A stretch of DNA of 64,000 nt, from positions 27,484,042-27,548,041 of the forward strand of contig CM060734.1 of assembly GCA_030704615.1 (NCBI GenBank), given 5' to 3'. Shown here piece after piece: positions 23,645 through 34,275 of this stretch (the stretch's first letter is position 1; every line of letters begins with the position of its first letter). The notes under the pieces were generated by a model, which saw nothing but the letters and a program-made list of their open reading frames with translations, made no database searches and was not told the origin of the DNA. Source of the stretch: Takakia lepidozioides (taxonomy: Eukaryota; Streptophyta; Takakiopsida; Takakiales; Takakiaceae). The position numbers were made by a program, and so were the translations under genes.

Positions 23645-24245
23645 TTGTTTTTTGTAATTGCAGCGACCACCATTAGTGGCGGTCGCTTTTATTTAAATTT
23701 GGTTGGAAATGGAGCGACCGCCATTTGTGGCGGTCGCTTTTATTTTAATTGTTTTGAAAATGAAGCGACCGCCATTACGGGCGGGCACCGCAATTGTTTT
23801 GTTTTTTTTAATCTAGCGACCGCCACTACTGGCGGTCGCTTTTATTAAAATTTTGTTGGAAATGGAGTTAGTGGTGGTCGCTTTTATATTTTTATTTTTG
23901 GAAATGGGGCGACCGCCATTACTGGCGGTCGTTTTTAATTTATTTTAAATGGAGCGACCGCGAAGGTGCCGGTCGCTTCTACGAGGTCTGTCATGCGCGT
24001 GGAGCGAGGAATGAGGGGGGGGGGGGGGGGGATATACATGGCGGTCGTTTTTATTTTAATTATTTGGGAAATAAAGCGACCGCCATTACTGGCGGTCGCT
24101 TTTATTTTAATTATTTTGGAAATGAAGCGACCGCCATTACTGGCGGTCGTTTTTATTTTAATTATTTTGAAAATGAAGCGACCGCCGTTACTGGCGGTCG
24201 TTTTTTTGTTTTTTGGAGGAAAATCGAGCGACTGCCATTAATTTT
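23645..24245. repeat. Array of GCGACCGCC-GGCGGTCGC palindromes
   Basis: About eleven or twelve units of 50-60 bp. Each has a 10-bp stem, GCGACCGCCA and TGGCGGTCGC, separated by a 3-5 base loop (usually TTAC), followed by a T-rich spacer of the form TTTTATTTTAATTATTTTGG. Units at 24074, 24127 and 24177 are nearly identical. The array is interrupted near 24017-24031 by a run of about 14 G. Two units have lost one arm. No coding function is likely despite open frames through the array. Confidence 0.85.
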
Positions 24246-24837
24246 CTAGCTCTCACTTGTAATCTACGAATATATTTTACCACCTGGGTCTTAGAGAAGG
24301 ATAGCTTGCACGCACCATCTGTCCCGGACAACCTCATTTTGACAGATATAGGGTGTTAACACAATTCCCAAGTCTTGATAATCTGGAAACCAGATGACTT
24401 CAAATATGATGCCAGTGTACGATGACATTCCTTGTTACAAGACTAAAAAAGTAGAAGAGCCCCTTCATCAAAAAAGAAAGTGTAGGAAAGTGTTGCAAAA
24501 CCAGAAACCCAACTCCAGTATCGCTCATCAAATGCGTTCCACGTAGGGGTGACGTCAGTAGGAAAGATATCTGGGACTGGTTGTCCACCTATAATTGTCC
24601 GGGCAAGACATGATAAAATGGGTGAGTATGGCAGAAACCATAAAGGAGCCACTAGAAGGAAAACGCATAATAACCACTGGCCCATTCAACCACTGACGTC
24701 TTTTACCACTCTATAAACCACTTATAGTATTAGTAACCTCTTATAAGTGGTTAATCTAGACGAATTGCAAGGGTGGCATCCGATGGAGTGGTTGGAAGTA
24801 ACTTGAACCACTTACTCATCCACGTGTAATATTATTT

Positions 24838-25563
24838 TTATTTTATTATTTTTATTTCAATTATTTTTGCTCTTGGATCCTTCCGAAGGACTACCTTCCA
24901 CTCTGCACCTGTTGACTCATCAGAAAAGAAGACATGTTCAACTTGAGAGGGAAAAATGAACGGCTCTTCATCTTCGGGCAACATCCTCCCAAAATTCGCA
25001 AGAAGAAAACCAGATGAATCCCTTGTCATTGTAGCATTCTCTCCAACAAGGTTGGCCCTCACCCATGCACAACAAAATACAATTGGGTGTACTCGTCCAT
25101 AATCCAGTTTCAAGATCTCTTTGTTGACCCAAACGTATTCTAACGGTGACATGACTGGATTTCTATCACGCACATTATTTCTACTCTCTTGGTGGAAGAC
25201 GGATGCAACTCCGGAATCAAAAGAGACAAGAAAACGACTCTATGCGTCGTCCACTCGATAATGATTTCCGTATGCCTTCATCCCACGAACTGAGGCTGAT
25301 CTCAACGGAGGGGGACGAGACAAATTATGAACAAGATCTGTATCCTCAACAGTATTCTCAGATACATGAATCTGGATTACATGTCGTATCCATACCGGTA
25401 GGGGTGGAAACTCCAACAAATGGTTCAGGTTGTTTTCAAGCTTTTTTGGTGCTTCCCCTCTTGTATCACGTAGATTTCCGACATTTCTTGAGGAATGCTG
25501 AATGATGGGGACTGTCCGCAGGTCACCACAAATGCGCAAGAGCAGCTGGACACCCAAGCCCAC
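24838..25563 (-). pseudogene. CACTA transposon protein fragment (DUF4216-like)
   Basis: The minus strand reads through a region typical of the DUF4216 domain that follows the Tnp2 transposase in plant CACTA (En/Spm) elements. Visible parts are MKAYGNHYRVDDA near 25290, DSGVASVF, then ILKLDYGRVHPIVFCCAWVR near 25110-25050, DSSGFLLANFGRML near 25010-24970, and EPFIFPSQVEHVFF followed by WKVVLRKDPR near 24890. One in-frame stop lies near 25240. The catalytic transposase portion is not present. To the right it abuts, in the opposite orientation, the ParB-family fragment at 25522. Confidence 0.7.
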
Positions 25564-26657
25564 TAGTTCAAGCTGAAGATAACGGCAGGAGCAGAGAGCC
25601 TCACCGACTATGTGACGAGGTACTTTCTGCTATTCAAAACCGACCTATTCTATCGAGAGATGCCGCATGCCCGGAGGAGTCATGAGTTCACCGATCAGCC
25701 GAACGCGGACAAAGCGGCAATGCGCCTTCTATACATGTAAACCTCCTGGGCTCTTATTACATTCGTACCCATTTTCTATGTCGCCCAATTCTTTGGCGTG
25801 GAAATGGTTGTCCCATGAGCGGCTAAGTTCCATGAGTGCCTATATTCAGCTTGGGGCCCAAAACGGCTAAGTCCCATGACATCGGAAACTACTCGGGGAC
25901 TTAGCCATTTTGGCCCCCCAGACTGGAAATTCGGCACCATATATCCAGGTTGGGGCCCAAAACGGCTAAGTCCCATAAGTGCCTGTATCTGACTCTGGAA
26001 AAATGGCGCCGCATTTCCAAATTCGGGCAAGGCCACCCCTGGGACTTAGCCATCTCTGGCCGCACACTGGAGATTCGGCGCCATATATCCAGCTTGGGGC
26101 CCAAAACGGCTAAGTCCATGACATCGGAAGGTACTCGGGGACTTAGCCATTTTGGCCCCCCAGACTGGAAATTTGGCGCCATATATCCAGGTTGGGGCCC
26201 AAAACGGCTAAGTCCCATGACATCGGAAGGTACTCGGGGACTTAGCCATTTTGGCCCCCCCAGACTTGAAATTCAGCGCCATATATCCATGTTGGGGCCC
26301 AAAACGGCTGTCCCATGAGTGCCTGTATCCGACTCTGGAAAAATGGCGCCGCATTTCCAACTTCGGGCAAGGCCACCCCTGGGATTTAGCCATTTCCGAG
26401 GCGGCAACTATTAGAGCTCGTCAAGCTCGTAGATTTGTCTTGGATTCTGTTGAGGAAAGTGGGGGAGAAGAGGCAGAAGATTCCCAGGAGGTGAGGTGGA
26501 TGGTTCCCCAAGGAGAGGACGGTATTTTGAGAGGCATAGTGGAAGTGATGCATCTCAGATGTCAGGGGATGAGGGGGATGAGGAGGCAGGTGGGGCAAGT
26601 TCCTCGGAGGGTGTAGGAGAGGAGGATAGTAGTTCCCATTCCGGCTATGACAGTTAG
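25522..26657 (+). pseudogene. ParB/methyltransferase-family gene, fragment (copy C)
   Basis: Only two parts of the gene survive. An exon after CCGCAG at 25522 reads VTTNAQEQLDTQAH then a stop, then ESLTDYVTRYFLLFKTDLFY. It matches copy B at 56961 closely and copy A at 50134 more distantly. After a palindromic repeat array (25810-26395) the acidic tail exon follows (RRFVLDSVEESGGEEAEDSQ, later SVGEEDSSSHSGYDS) to a stop at 26655. The central exons, including the methyltransferase-like part, are deleted. An AATAAA lies 37 bases after the stop. This copy shows where the intact C-terminus ends. Confidence 0.7.
25810..26395. repeat. Palindromic array, GGCTAAGTCC / GGACTTAGCC
   Basis: Units of about 90-100 bp alternate a stem CGGCTAAGTCCCATGA with GGGGACTTAGCCATTTTGG and include a GGCGCCATATATCCAG segment. 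About five stem pairs are seen. The related array at 57110-57510 sits in the corresponding intron of copy B. Several units contain GGCGCC, the centre of the palindromes at 51.9-53.8 kb. Confidence 0.75.
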
Positions 26658-26693
26658 GACAGTTGTATAGATATGACTCGCAACAAAATTTGC

Positions 26694-26699
26694 AATAAA
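26694..26699 (+). terminator. AATAAA polyadenylation signal, copy C
   Basis: AATAAA lies 37 bases after the stop of the tail exon. The same arrangement, with the same surrounding TTTGCAATAAAATGTTGCAT, occurs downstream of copy B at 59923. Confidence 0.6.
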
Positions 26700-26771
26700 A
26701 TGTTGCATTTCATTGCTATGACAAGTCCAGTGGTGCCACATTCCAACTTCACATGACCCTATTTCCGTGTC

Positions 26772-27717
26772 TGATAACGGCTAAGATACGAGGGCCAGAC
26801 AACGAGGGTCACGATGGGACATACCGGGTGGTGATTGGCTTACACTACGGGTAGAAAAAGCTAAGTACGCGACACTTAGCAAATGGCGGAACAAGGGTAC
26901 ATTACCACGGGAGCAGTAGTGGGTAGTGTAGCAACCGTGGGCCGTGAACCACGATATCACACGGCCACGTTAGCATCGGCTTTTACTAATAGAGGAAGTA
27001 GTGAAGGACCGTGGACCGTGTACCACTATGGCACACGACCACTACAACGAGCCACTTTTACTAATAGAGGAAGTAGTGAAGGACCGTGGACCGTGTACCA
27101 CTATGGCACACGACCACTACAACGAGCCACTTTTTTAGCAAACCCTTTAGGTTGTGTAGGCAGTTAGGCAACGGTCATTAACGACTGCAGGCTGTAACGG
27201 CTCTTTCGAGCATAGTATAAAAGGGTTGCACGCAACTTATAAGATATCAGTGATTGGTGTGTATTCATTGGACTCAGAGTGATTCGAAGTGTACTTATAC
27301 TATGATGTGATGGACTCTGAAGTAAAGCCATGTTATTCCAAGTATCTCTGTGTAGAGTGAATGTGAGATGGAGAGAATGTGCATTATGAGAGAACGTGAG
27401 ATGGTGAGAATGTGTATCATCTCAGAATAGCTCTTGTTTTGTCTTGACTACCATCTGACGTATGGACAAAGAGGCTTCAGCCTTTCCGACTAAGATCTTT
27501 TGGGCTAGTGAGACTGTAGGTTGGGCTTAATCAATAGGATTAAGCAACCTGCAGAGATATTGATTCATACGACGGCCATGGTTTAGTTATCCTTAAAATG
27601 ATTACTTTGTAATCGTTTCTGAAAGCATATCGTCGGACAACCTCTGTTGCATGTCTTGGGAAATGGGCAGTAGTGCTGAGGGCATGTTTTGTCTAAGTCA
27701 TGAACCAGCGGTTAACA
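26772..27717 (+). mobile_element. Solo LTR (946 bp) inside the CATGAGC element
   Basis: Begins TGATAACGGC and ends GGTTAACA (TG...CA). It interrupts a sequence that is continuous in the related element at 59.97-60.0 kb. Flanks are GTGTC (26767-26771) and GTGCC (27718-27722), a 5-bp target duplication with one mismatch. A TATAAAAGG box lies near 27218, which sets the plus orientation. It contains two tandem copies of a unit of about 73 bp (26983-27131, with AATAGAGGAAGTAGTGAAGG). No internal retroelement domain is present, so recombination has probably removed it. Confidence 0.75.
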
Positions 27718-27814
27718 GTGCCTCCTACCCCTATTTCCGTGGACACACAATGGTCCACTCATGTTTTTTTTTTTTTCCGCTCATGCTCATGCCGCTCATG
27801 AAATAGCAGCCCCC
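27718..27814 (-). repeat. Terminal repeat of CATGAGC element (copy C side)
   Basis: Read on the minus strand it begins GGGGGCTGCTATTTCATGAG, then GGCATGAGC words, an A-run and a TCCACGGAAATAGGGGTAGG block. It matches 59990-60080 and the inverse of 37453-37600. The match with 60080 stops exactly at the G-run, which sets the element boundary at 27814. The left partner of this copy was not found. Confidence 0.65.
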
Positions 27815-27879
27815 GAGACTAGGGTGCAAACAGTTGCTTACGATGGGTGTGTAGGACGATGAGGCCTGAAGCCAGATTT

Positions 27880-30060
27880 TGTGATTGATATCCTCAGGCT
27901 TGGTTAATAGGTGGCCTAATCTGTATTTAAGGCAGTCAATGGGCAGGTTGATAGCAGGATTGAAGATGGCTTTATGGGCCCTTTTAGGGTGATCATGTAG
28001 TAGTTGGCCAAAGGAGGCAACAATTTTTTTGTGGTTGTCGGTGGCTTTTTGTTTTGTGATAAGTTAAGCGGCTTTTTTGGCTTCCCTTCCGATCTTGGAG
28101 AGAGAGGCAGTCCATTGGGAAAGAGAGGATGTGTCCTCGGGTGGGGGCAAAAGTGGTTGGCATATGGGTAGGGTGTTTGAGCAGGTGATACGGGGGTCCG
28201 CCCTCCAATTATTATATGGGGGGGGTCGAAGCGAGAGGTATAATTGTAATGGCTCGGCGTATGGTATGGTATATGTTGAGGTGGGAGGTCCATTCACGTT
28301 TCTGAGTTCTGATGAGGTAGCCGCCATTTTGTTTCCAGCGTGGGATTTGGGCGAGGTCGCGGGGGGGGGGCATGTGGCTATTACACTTTTAGTCATTTCC
28401 TGCATTGTGGATGTGAGTGTAATTTCAGCTTCAACCCACGTATCTCGGGGGATAACAGTCTGTTGGTATTGGAGAGGATGTGGGACATTTTGTGTATGGG
28501 TGGAAGTGTTTTTGAAATGCCATGATGTTACTGTGGGGTATGGGCGAGAGTATTCTGGGTTGAGAGGGTGGAGTATGTACATCTAGGATAGGTCGGAAGG
28601 GAACTAGGGATGGGGGGAGGGAGACCTATGAGGTTCAGAAAGTATCCAATTTTTTCAACGTTAGGTGTTTCACCATGAGCTCTGCGAAATCCATGAGAGG
28701 TCCTTGCGAGTCATGAAAATAGTTAGGTCATATTTTGGTGCATCTATTACCAGAGTCTGGTCCTCTGAGGTTCAGAAAGTATCCAATCTTTTCTGTTGAC
28801 ACGGGAGCCACTGTTTAGAACTCCCAGAAGCATTATGTTTAGGAGCATTTAGGCCCGTCCGAGCTCGAGTCGAGGCCCTAGCATTTTACAATGAGTTGTG
28901 CAAATCCATGAGAGGTCCCTGCAAGCCATGTCAAGAGTAGTATAGACTGGGTAGTGGTCAGAGTTGCATAAGTTGTTGATGTGAACATGACTTAGGAGGT
29001 ATGTCGGGATGTCATGACGAGTTTTAAGGTAGAAACCATCTAGTAGGCTTAAGGAGGAGTAATTGAGACCCCCTTGTCTGGAGTAGTGATAGTCTGTGGG
29101 AATGTATTTGAGTTGCAGGGACTGGGTAAATCTGGCCCACTCATGGTCTATGGGAGATGGGGGTTTGTGGGTTCTGTTGAATGAATGGCCTTGCAGTGCG
29201 ATGTCCCCGATGAAATCCCCTGCCAGTATGACATGGTTGTGTTGGTTATCCGGGTGGGAAATTGTTCGGGAGATGGTGTTAAGTATGTCAGGTATGAGGG
29301 GGAGATCATCGGTATGAGAAGGCATGTACAAGTGTATAAGAGTAATAGGGCATAGGGCTGTTGGGTGCAGCTGGATAATTTGTAGGTGAGATCGGAGGGG
29401 ATGGGCATGGTTTTTTTAGTGGTTGTACTGGGAGAGTAGTGTGTACGGAGAATACCAAGTGCTACACCTCCCCTAGCGGGTTTGTATGGTGCTGAGCGGC
29501 GAGAGAGACATCACTGGGCTATTGGAGGATTTCCATATAAGATGTAGTAATCGGGTAATAGTTTATTTATATAAGAGCTGCTAGTGTTGTTGGTGTGCAG
29601 CTCGGATAAGAAGTGGGGAGGGGGGGGGGGGGGGGGGGGGGGGGGGTAGTTTTGGGGATAGGGGCAACCTTTGTAGTTGGTGGAGAAGGGAGCGCATTTG
29701 AGAGATGGAGTGAGAGTGAAGATAGCCATTACACGTAGTGGGGAGAGGAGAGATAGTGACGATAAGGGAGAAGAGAAGATGTGAGGGAGGGAATTTGTTG
29801 AGTTTGAGGAGGGCTTTAGAGAGAGCTGGGTAACAGCTGGAGGGGAGTCCAAATGTTGTGATTTGATGTATAGGTGAGGGGGCTGGGTATTGATTGTGTG
29901 AAATGGTCTGAGATATGGCGGTAGTTGTGTATGAGTGATATGGTGTCTGGCTGGAAATAGAGAGTATATCTTTCTTGTGCATCTGTGGAGAGTTTACTAA
30001 TAATTCCATTAATAAAGAGAGGTCCCGGGTTAGGATGTATGTCCCCACAACGTAATAGTG
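27880..30060 (-). pseudogene. LINE endonuclease and linker region (5' half)
   Basis: A decayed non-LTR retrotransposon on the minus strand. The apurinic-type endonuclease that nicks target DNA is visible: YKPARGGVALGI near 29480, HVILAGDFIGDI near 29235-29200 (the GDFN motif, with Ile for Asn), SLLDGFYL near 29040, and CNSDHYPVYTTL near 28965-28930 (the SDHxP catalytic block). Further along, 28582-27900 is the proline- and threonine-rich linker to the reverse transcriptase; its SQWTASLSKIGREAKKAA resembles the remnant at 830. Upstream, about 29600-30048 is a proline/serine-rich Gag-like part containing a G-run on the plus strand. Frame changes are frequent. It is cut off at the TIR end at 27814. 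Confidence 0.75.
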
Positions 30061-30782
30061 TAAGTGTTGTGCAGGTTTTTAGGTATGCATTGTTTTACGT
30101 GGGTGGGTGATGGTAAGAGTGTTTAGATTTATTTAGGTGCGGATGACGCTTGGCTTGTGGGTTGTGGCTTAGGAGATGTCGGTTGTGATATAGTAGGGTA
30201 AGTAAAAGGTCGGGGCTAGGGTATGTATAGTATGGGTGGACTAGATGGTGAGTGGTTTGAGGATAAGTATAGTGAGTTGTGGAACTGGTGGGTAGTGGGT
30301 GGGGGGTGTATGTTGAGCGAGGTTATACATAGACTTATAGGTATACCATAGTTGTAACGTAGGTATATTTATATAGGCATACCATATTTTCAGATTAGTT
30401 GATTGGTGTATTTGGTTGTGGGTGCCAGTGAGAGGTGGGGGGATGATTGTGGGCGATATATTGGCCTAGAGTGTACGTGGATGGATGAAATATCGGTTAG
30501 GTGGGGACGGATTGGGCCGGCGGAAAGATCCGAGTATGCAGGGTACGTGGCTTTGTTTGAATTTAAGCAGCATGTTGGGGGCAGGGTAGCACATTACGGT
30601 GGGTGGTGGTTGGGTGTGACTGCGTGGTCAGTGAGTGGGTTGTAGGTTGCATATTTGTTGTAGCACCAGTATGGAGCCCTGATTTTGTTGGGTAGGTATG
30701 GCGCATTGATGTAGTAGTTTTGGATGAATGATTTGGATGGATGACATCCTGGTTATAGTAAGCGGGGTATGGTACCGGTAGG
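30061..30782. other. LINE 5' region or spacer, no gene
   Basis: GT-rich on the plus strand, like the adjoining LINE, so it is probably its 5' untranslated part. Duplicated TATACCATA words occur near 30340 and 30385. Nothing coding is visible. Confidence 0.35.
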
Positions 30783-31729
30783 TGTTAGAGGGCTGTCTGG
30801 GACTTAGACAGTTTTACGGGTTCTGTGGTGTACCCTTAATTTTGCGTAGACCTACGGTGATAGACTTAGACCAATACAGACCTTAGGGGTGACAGACACA
30901 GGTCTTAGGGGTGGTAGACATGCTTACACAGTCAGGCACAACCTTACACAGTTAGACACAGCTTGACACAGCCTGTCACAGCCTTACACAGCCTAACACA
31001 GTCAGCCACAGCCTTACACAGCCTATCACAGTCTATCACAGCCCGACACAGCCGACACAGCCCGATACAGCCAGTCACAGCCCGTTACAGCGTTCACATG
31101 GAACGGTTATCATTGGCAGGGAATGACTATGTGGGAACGACATCTGCAGAGGGAATGTGTGTTTTGTCTTGGATGACAGTTAGTTAGTTAGGCGGTTAGA
31201 ACAGCTTGCAAGTAGAATAGGCAGAGTAGCGACATGGAGAGGTTCACTTCTGAGATCACTTCTTGAACATCATTGGAGGAGATCAGGCGGAGAGCACGAT
31301 CTTAGAGCACAGGGATGGAGATTACACAGAGGAGGAGATACGATGAGATGATGCTTAGCTGTAGAGATGCACTGTAGAGCAGATTAGAGACACCATGGCT
31401 TCGGCCTAATACATGATAGATATTAATATGATTCATATTTCATATTCACACCGTGTAGAGAGATATAAGTGAAGTTGTGGAATGAATGCTTGAGTAGATG
31501 GAACATGGTAGATTGCAGAAGCAATCTGATACTTAATCATAGACAGTAAGGTAACTTGCTAACACGAATACGAGAAGGAATACAAATTGGAAGCACCCCC
31601 ATGATACACTAGTTGCAGGTCATGACTGATTGTTCTGAGCGGGCTGAGTACTTAGAGATTTCCAACTCTTCTATCTTGGAGTTTCCACCTTGGATAGCTA
31701 AAGGATGGGTGAGTAAAAGCCGCTCGACA
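30783..31729 (+). mobile_element. LTR of gag/protease-only retroelement (947 bp)
   Basis: Begins TGTTAGAGGG and ends GCTCGACA. A related LTR at 60251-61292 has the same ends and aligns along its whole length. Between about 30890 and 31100 it contains a short-period minisatellite of CACAGCC/TATCACAGT words. It is followed directly by a primer-binding-like site and a coding region, so it is a 5' LTR. The flank before it is GTAGG. Confidence 0.85.
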
Positions 31730-31749
31730 TTTGGCGACCATACTGGGGA
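31730..31749 (+). promoter_or_regulatory. Probable primer-binding site
   Basis: TTTGGCGACCATACTGGGGA follows the LTR end directly, in the position and style of plant gypsy primer-binding sites that start TGGCG and end GGGGA. It would pair with a tRNA ending in GGTCGCCA; I cannot name the tRNA with certainty. Confidence 0.6.
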
Positions 31750-32317
31750 ACTGAGTCAAGAACAGCCAGATGTGACAGGCATCTGGTGGGATCATGGTGG
31801 ATGGAGAATCAAGGAATTTGATGTGAATCAAATTCCCTGTGAAACTGAGAAAGAAATATTATCTAAACAATTCTTGCAGAGGTTCTTGGAATTGCCAGGC
31901 GGTTGCAAGGAAAACATTCTTAAGAGAGTGCATGATGCTGATCCAGAGTGGGGTTTGGAGAAAGGAGTGATAAAGATTTATCAAGTGGCCTGTAGAGGGA
32001 GAGCAAGTTGGTTACCAACACTGGTTTATGTGATAGCATTGCTATCCATTAAACGAGTGGAGTTTGAAAGCTGGGAGGAACGGAAGGTGAATGTTTACAC
32101 TCACATGCATGAAGAACTTGAACTGGGAAAGAATTGGATTCCTAAGGATATCTTGTGGATCAAACTTACACCAAGAACAGCTTTTCAGACGTGCTTGCCA
32201 TATGGTTATATGGTAACGGAGCCTTCTAGTATAGCCAAGGGTGCATTAAAGCTTGAAAGAAATCCAGGCATATACGAGAGATACTACATAAGAGAGTTTT
32301 GGTTATTGCCTCATTAA
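31740..32317 (+). CDS. Retroelement leading ORF, unknown function
   Basis: An intact open frame begins within the LTR tail (ATG at 31613) and reads through the primer-binding site to a stop at 32317. The conserved-looking part starts after 31740 (GELSQEQPDVTGIWWDHGGW). It lies upstream of Gag in the same element and has no known domain that I recognise. It contains charged stretches and an LGKNWIPKDILWIKL segment. It may be a Gag N-terminal (matrix-like) part or an extra ORF. The absence of stops over more than 190 codons suggests recent function. Confidence 0.5.
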
Positions 32318-32337
32318 AGATATGAAAGACATGGGAC

Positions 32338-34275
32338 ATGAGTGATGAAAGGGAAGCGAGACTCCACAGATATTCAGCGAAAAGAGAAAGTTATTTGAAA
32401 GCTAATTATCCATATCTCTGGGAGAGAGGGATAGACATAGGGGAATCATCTGGACCTCTCACACCATTAAGGCCAGAGAGTACATTACCCATACCGGAAG
32501 AACCAGAGTTGGATGCCACTCCTTCTTATTCTTTACAAGAAAGATTAAGGGATTTGGTACAGGAAGAAGATCAACCACGAGGGGAAAGATCTGAGGTACA
32601 TCCCTTGGTTAAAGATTTGACAAATTTTTTTGATCAGATTTGGCATGGAATACCAAGAGCAGGAACTCCAGTTTCTGAAACACAAGACAAAGAAGGAGAG
32701 GAAGATGTGGCAGAGCCAACAAAGAGTTCAGAATCTCCAACACCACTACAGTTGAGTTATATGAGTGAGGTAGAAGAAATCCAAGAGAAGAACTTGGAAG
32801 ATGAAAACAGAGAGAAGAATTTGGAAGATGAGGAGTATGAAGAAGTAGACCCAACAGTTGAGGTTGAGACTACAACCAGGACATCCCAACTTGTTGGATT
32901 TGGATCAAGTGGAGCACTTGGATCACAGGCCAACATAGGTGTCAGCTCAGGGGGATCAGGCGGACAGCTTGGATCTGGCTCTGGGGGGACAGGGAGTGTG
33001 GGAAGTAGTGCAACTGGAGCTGAGGGTACTGCAAGTACAGGGGGGCCAGTAGCAGGGAGTGCTCAGGGGCCAACACCTGGTGGGAGTTCCACCACTACAG
33101 CACCTACAAGTGGACCAGCACCCGTCAGAGGGCAGGGTGTTGGGCCACAGATGGCGGTACCTCCAACACGGGCAAAGCCACATTTTCCAATATATGCAGG
33201 AAAAGGGGATCATGATGTACACATCAGCCAATTCGAGCACATGTGTATTGTGAACAATGAGAATGGCGATGATGCCAAAATGAGACTGTTTCCTTGTTCA
33301 CTTATCAAAAAAACAAATGAATGGTATGCAAGGTTTCCTAGTAATCATTTCATAACCTGGAATGGCCTTAGTACAGCATTCTGAAACAGGTTCAGGACAA
33401 GCAAAACTGAGGATGAAGTGTATGGGAGTTTACAACAGTTGAGGCAAAAGAAGCATGAAACTGTTGAAGAATATATGGAAAAGATGGAGTTAATGATGAA
33501 AAAGCTGGCTGCTGTACCAGCACCAGGATTACAGAAGACTTGGTTTGTGAGTGGACTAAGACCCAAATTACAAAAAAAAGTGGATATGCTACCCCATAAT
33601 ACAGTGGAGGAGGCGTTCAAAACAGCCAACAGAATTGAGCAATTGGGAATGCTCAGGAGAGATAAACGGGATGATGATGACTTTGAGGATGAGTCAGATG
33701 AGGAGGAAGAGCAAGAGCTCAGGAGGAAGAGCAAGAAGAAGGAAAAGTTGAAGAGGGACAACTATGAAAAAAGATTGGAAGAAATCTTGAAAAAGTACGC
33801 CACAGAGGCTGCAACACATTGGAGGAAGGGTGTTTGGTGTGCAAAGTGCCAAAATGAAGGCCATACCACAGCTGAATGCTACATGAAAGAGAAACATTGT
33901 ACTATCTATAAAATGGATAACCATTCTACTGAGAATTGTTATTACAATAGAAGGACAGCTACAAGAGAACCTAGGCAAGTGAGGGTGCATCAAGTGCAAC
34001 CACAGCCAAGAAGAAACAATGACCAGGACCACTATGGTAGGCCTGGTGGATATAACAATGGTGTGGCAGGAAGAGGTAATCCAAGAGGGAATTACCAAGG
34101 CAATCCAAGAGGCAACTATCAGGGTAATCCAAGGGGGAATTACCAGCCAGGGAATCAGGATTATAGAAATAATCCCAGAATAGACCAAGGGCAAGGACCC
34201 AATGGTGAAAAACTGTGTTACTATTGTAACCAGGCAGGACATCGCAAAGCAGCCTGTCCATTATCACTTGAATGA
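32338..34275 (+). pseudogene. Gag polyprotein with zinc knuckles
   Basis: Starts at Met 32338 (MSDEREARLHRYSAKRESYL). The first part is acidic, followed by a Gly/Ser/Thr-rich linker (32900-33150). The retrotransposon Gag core follows from PHFPIYAGKGDHDVH at 33178 through NEWYARFPSNHF. An in-frame TGA at 33382-33384 interrupts it, then DEVYGSLQQLRQKKHETVEE continues in the same frame. A Lys/Glu-rich coiled segment precedes CAKCQNEGHTTAEC (33829-33870, CX2CX4HX4C), a second degenerate knuckle lacking one Cys, a run of GNPRGNYQ repeats (34075-34150), and CYYCNQAGHRKAAC near 34216-34257. Apart from the one stop the frame is open. Confidence 0.85.

Noticed and set aside
23645-24245. Long open frames through the GCGACCGCC array (glycine/arginine/phenylalanine-rich)
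   Set aside because: They arise because the palindromic unit lacks stops in some frames; there is no start context or family match.
29581-30048. Proline-rich secreted-like protein
   Set aside because: The polyproline run is the complement of a G homopolymer inside the LINE 5' part.
26772-31729. Solo LTR at 26772 and LTR at 30783 being the same family because of near-equal length (946 and 947 bp)
   Set aside because: Their ends (TGATAACGGC...GGTTAACA versus TGTTAGAGGG...GCTCGACA) and interiors do not align.
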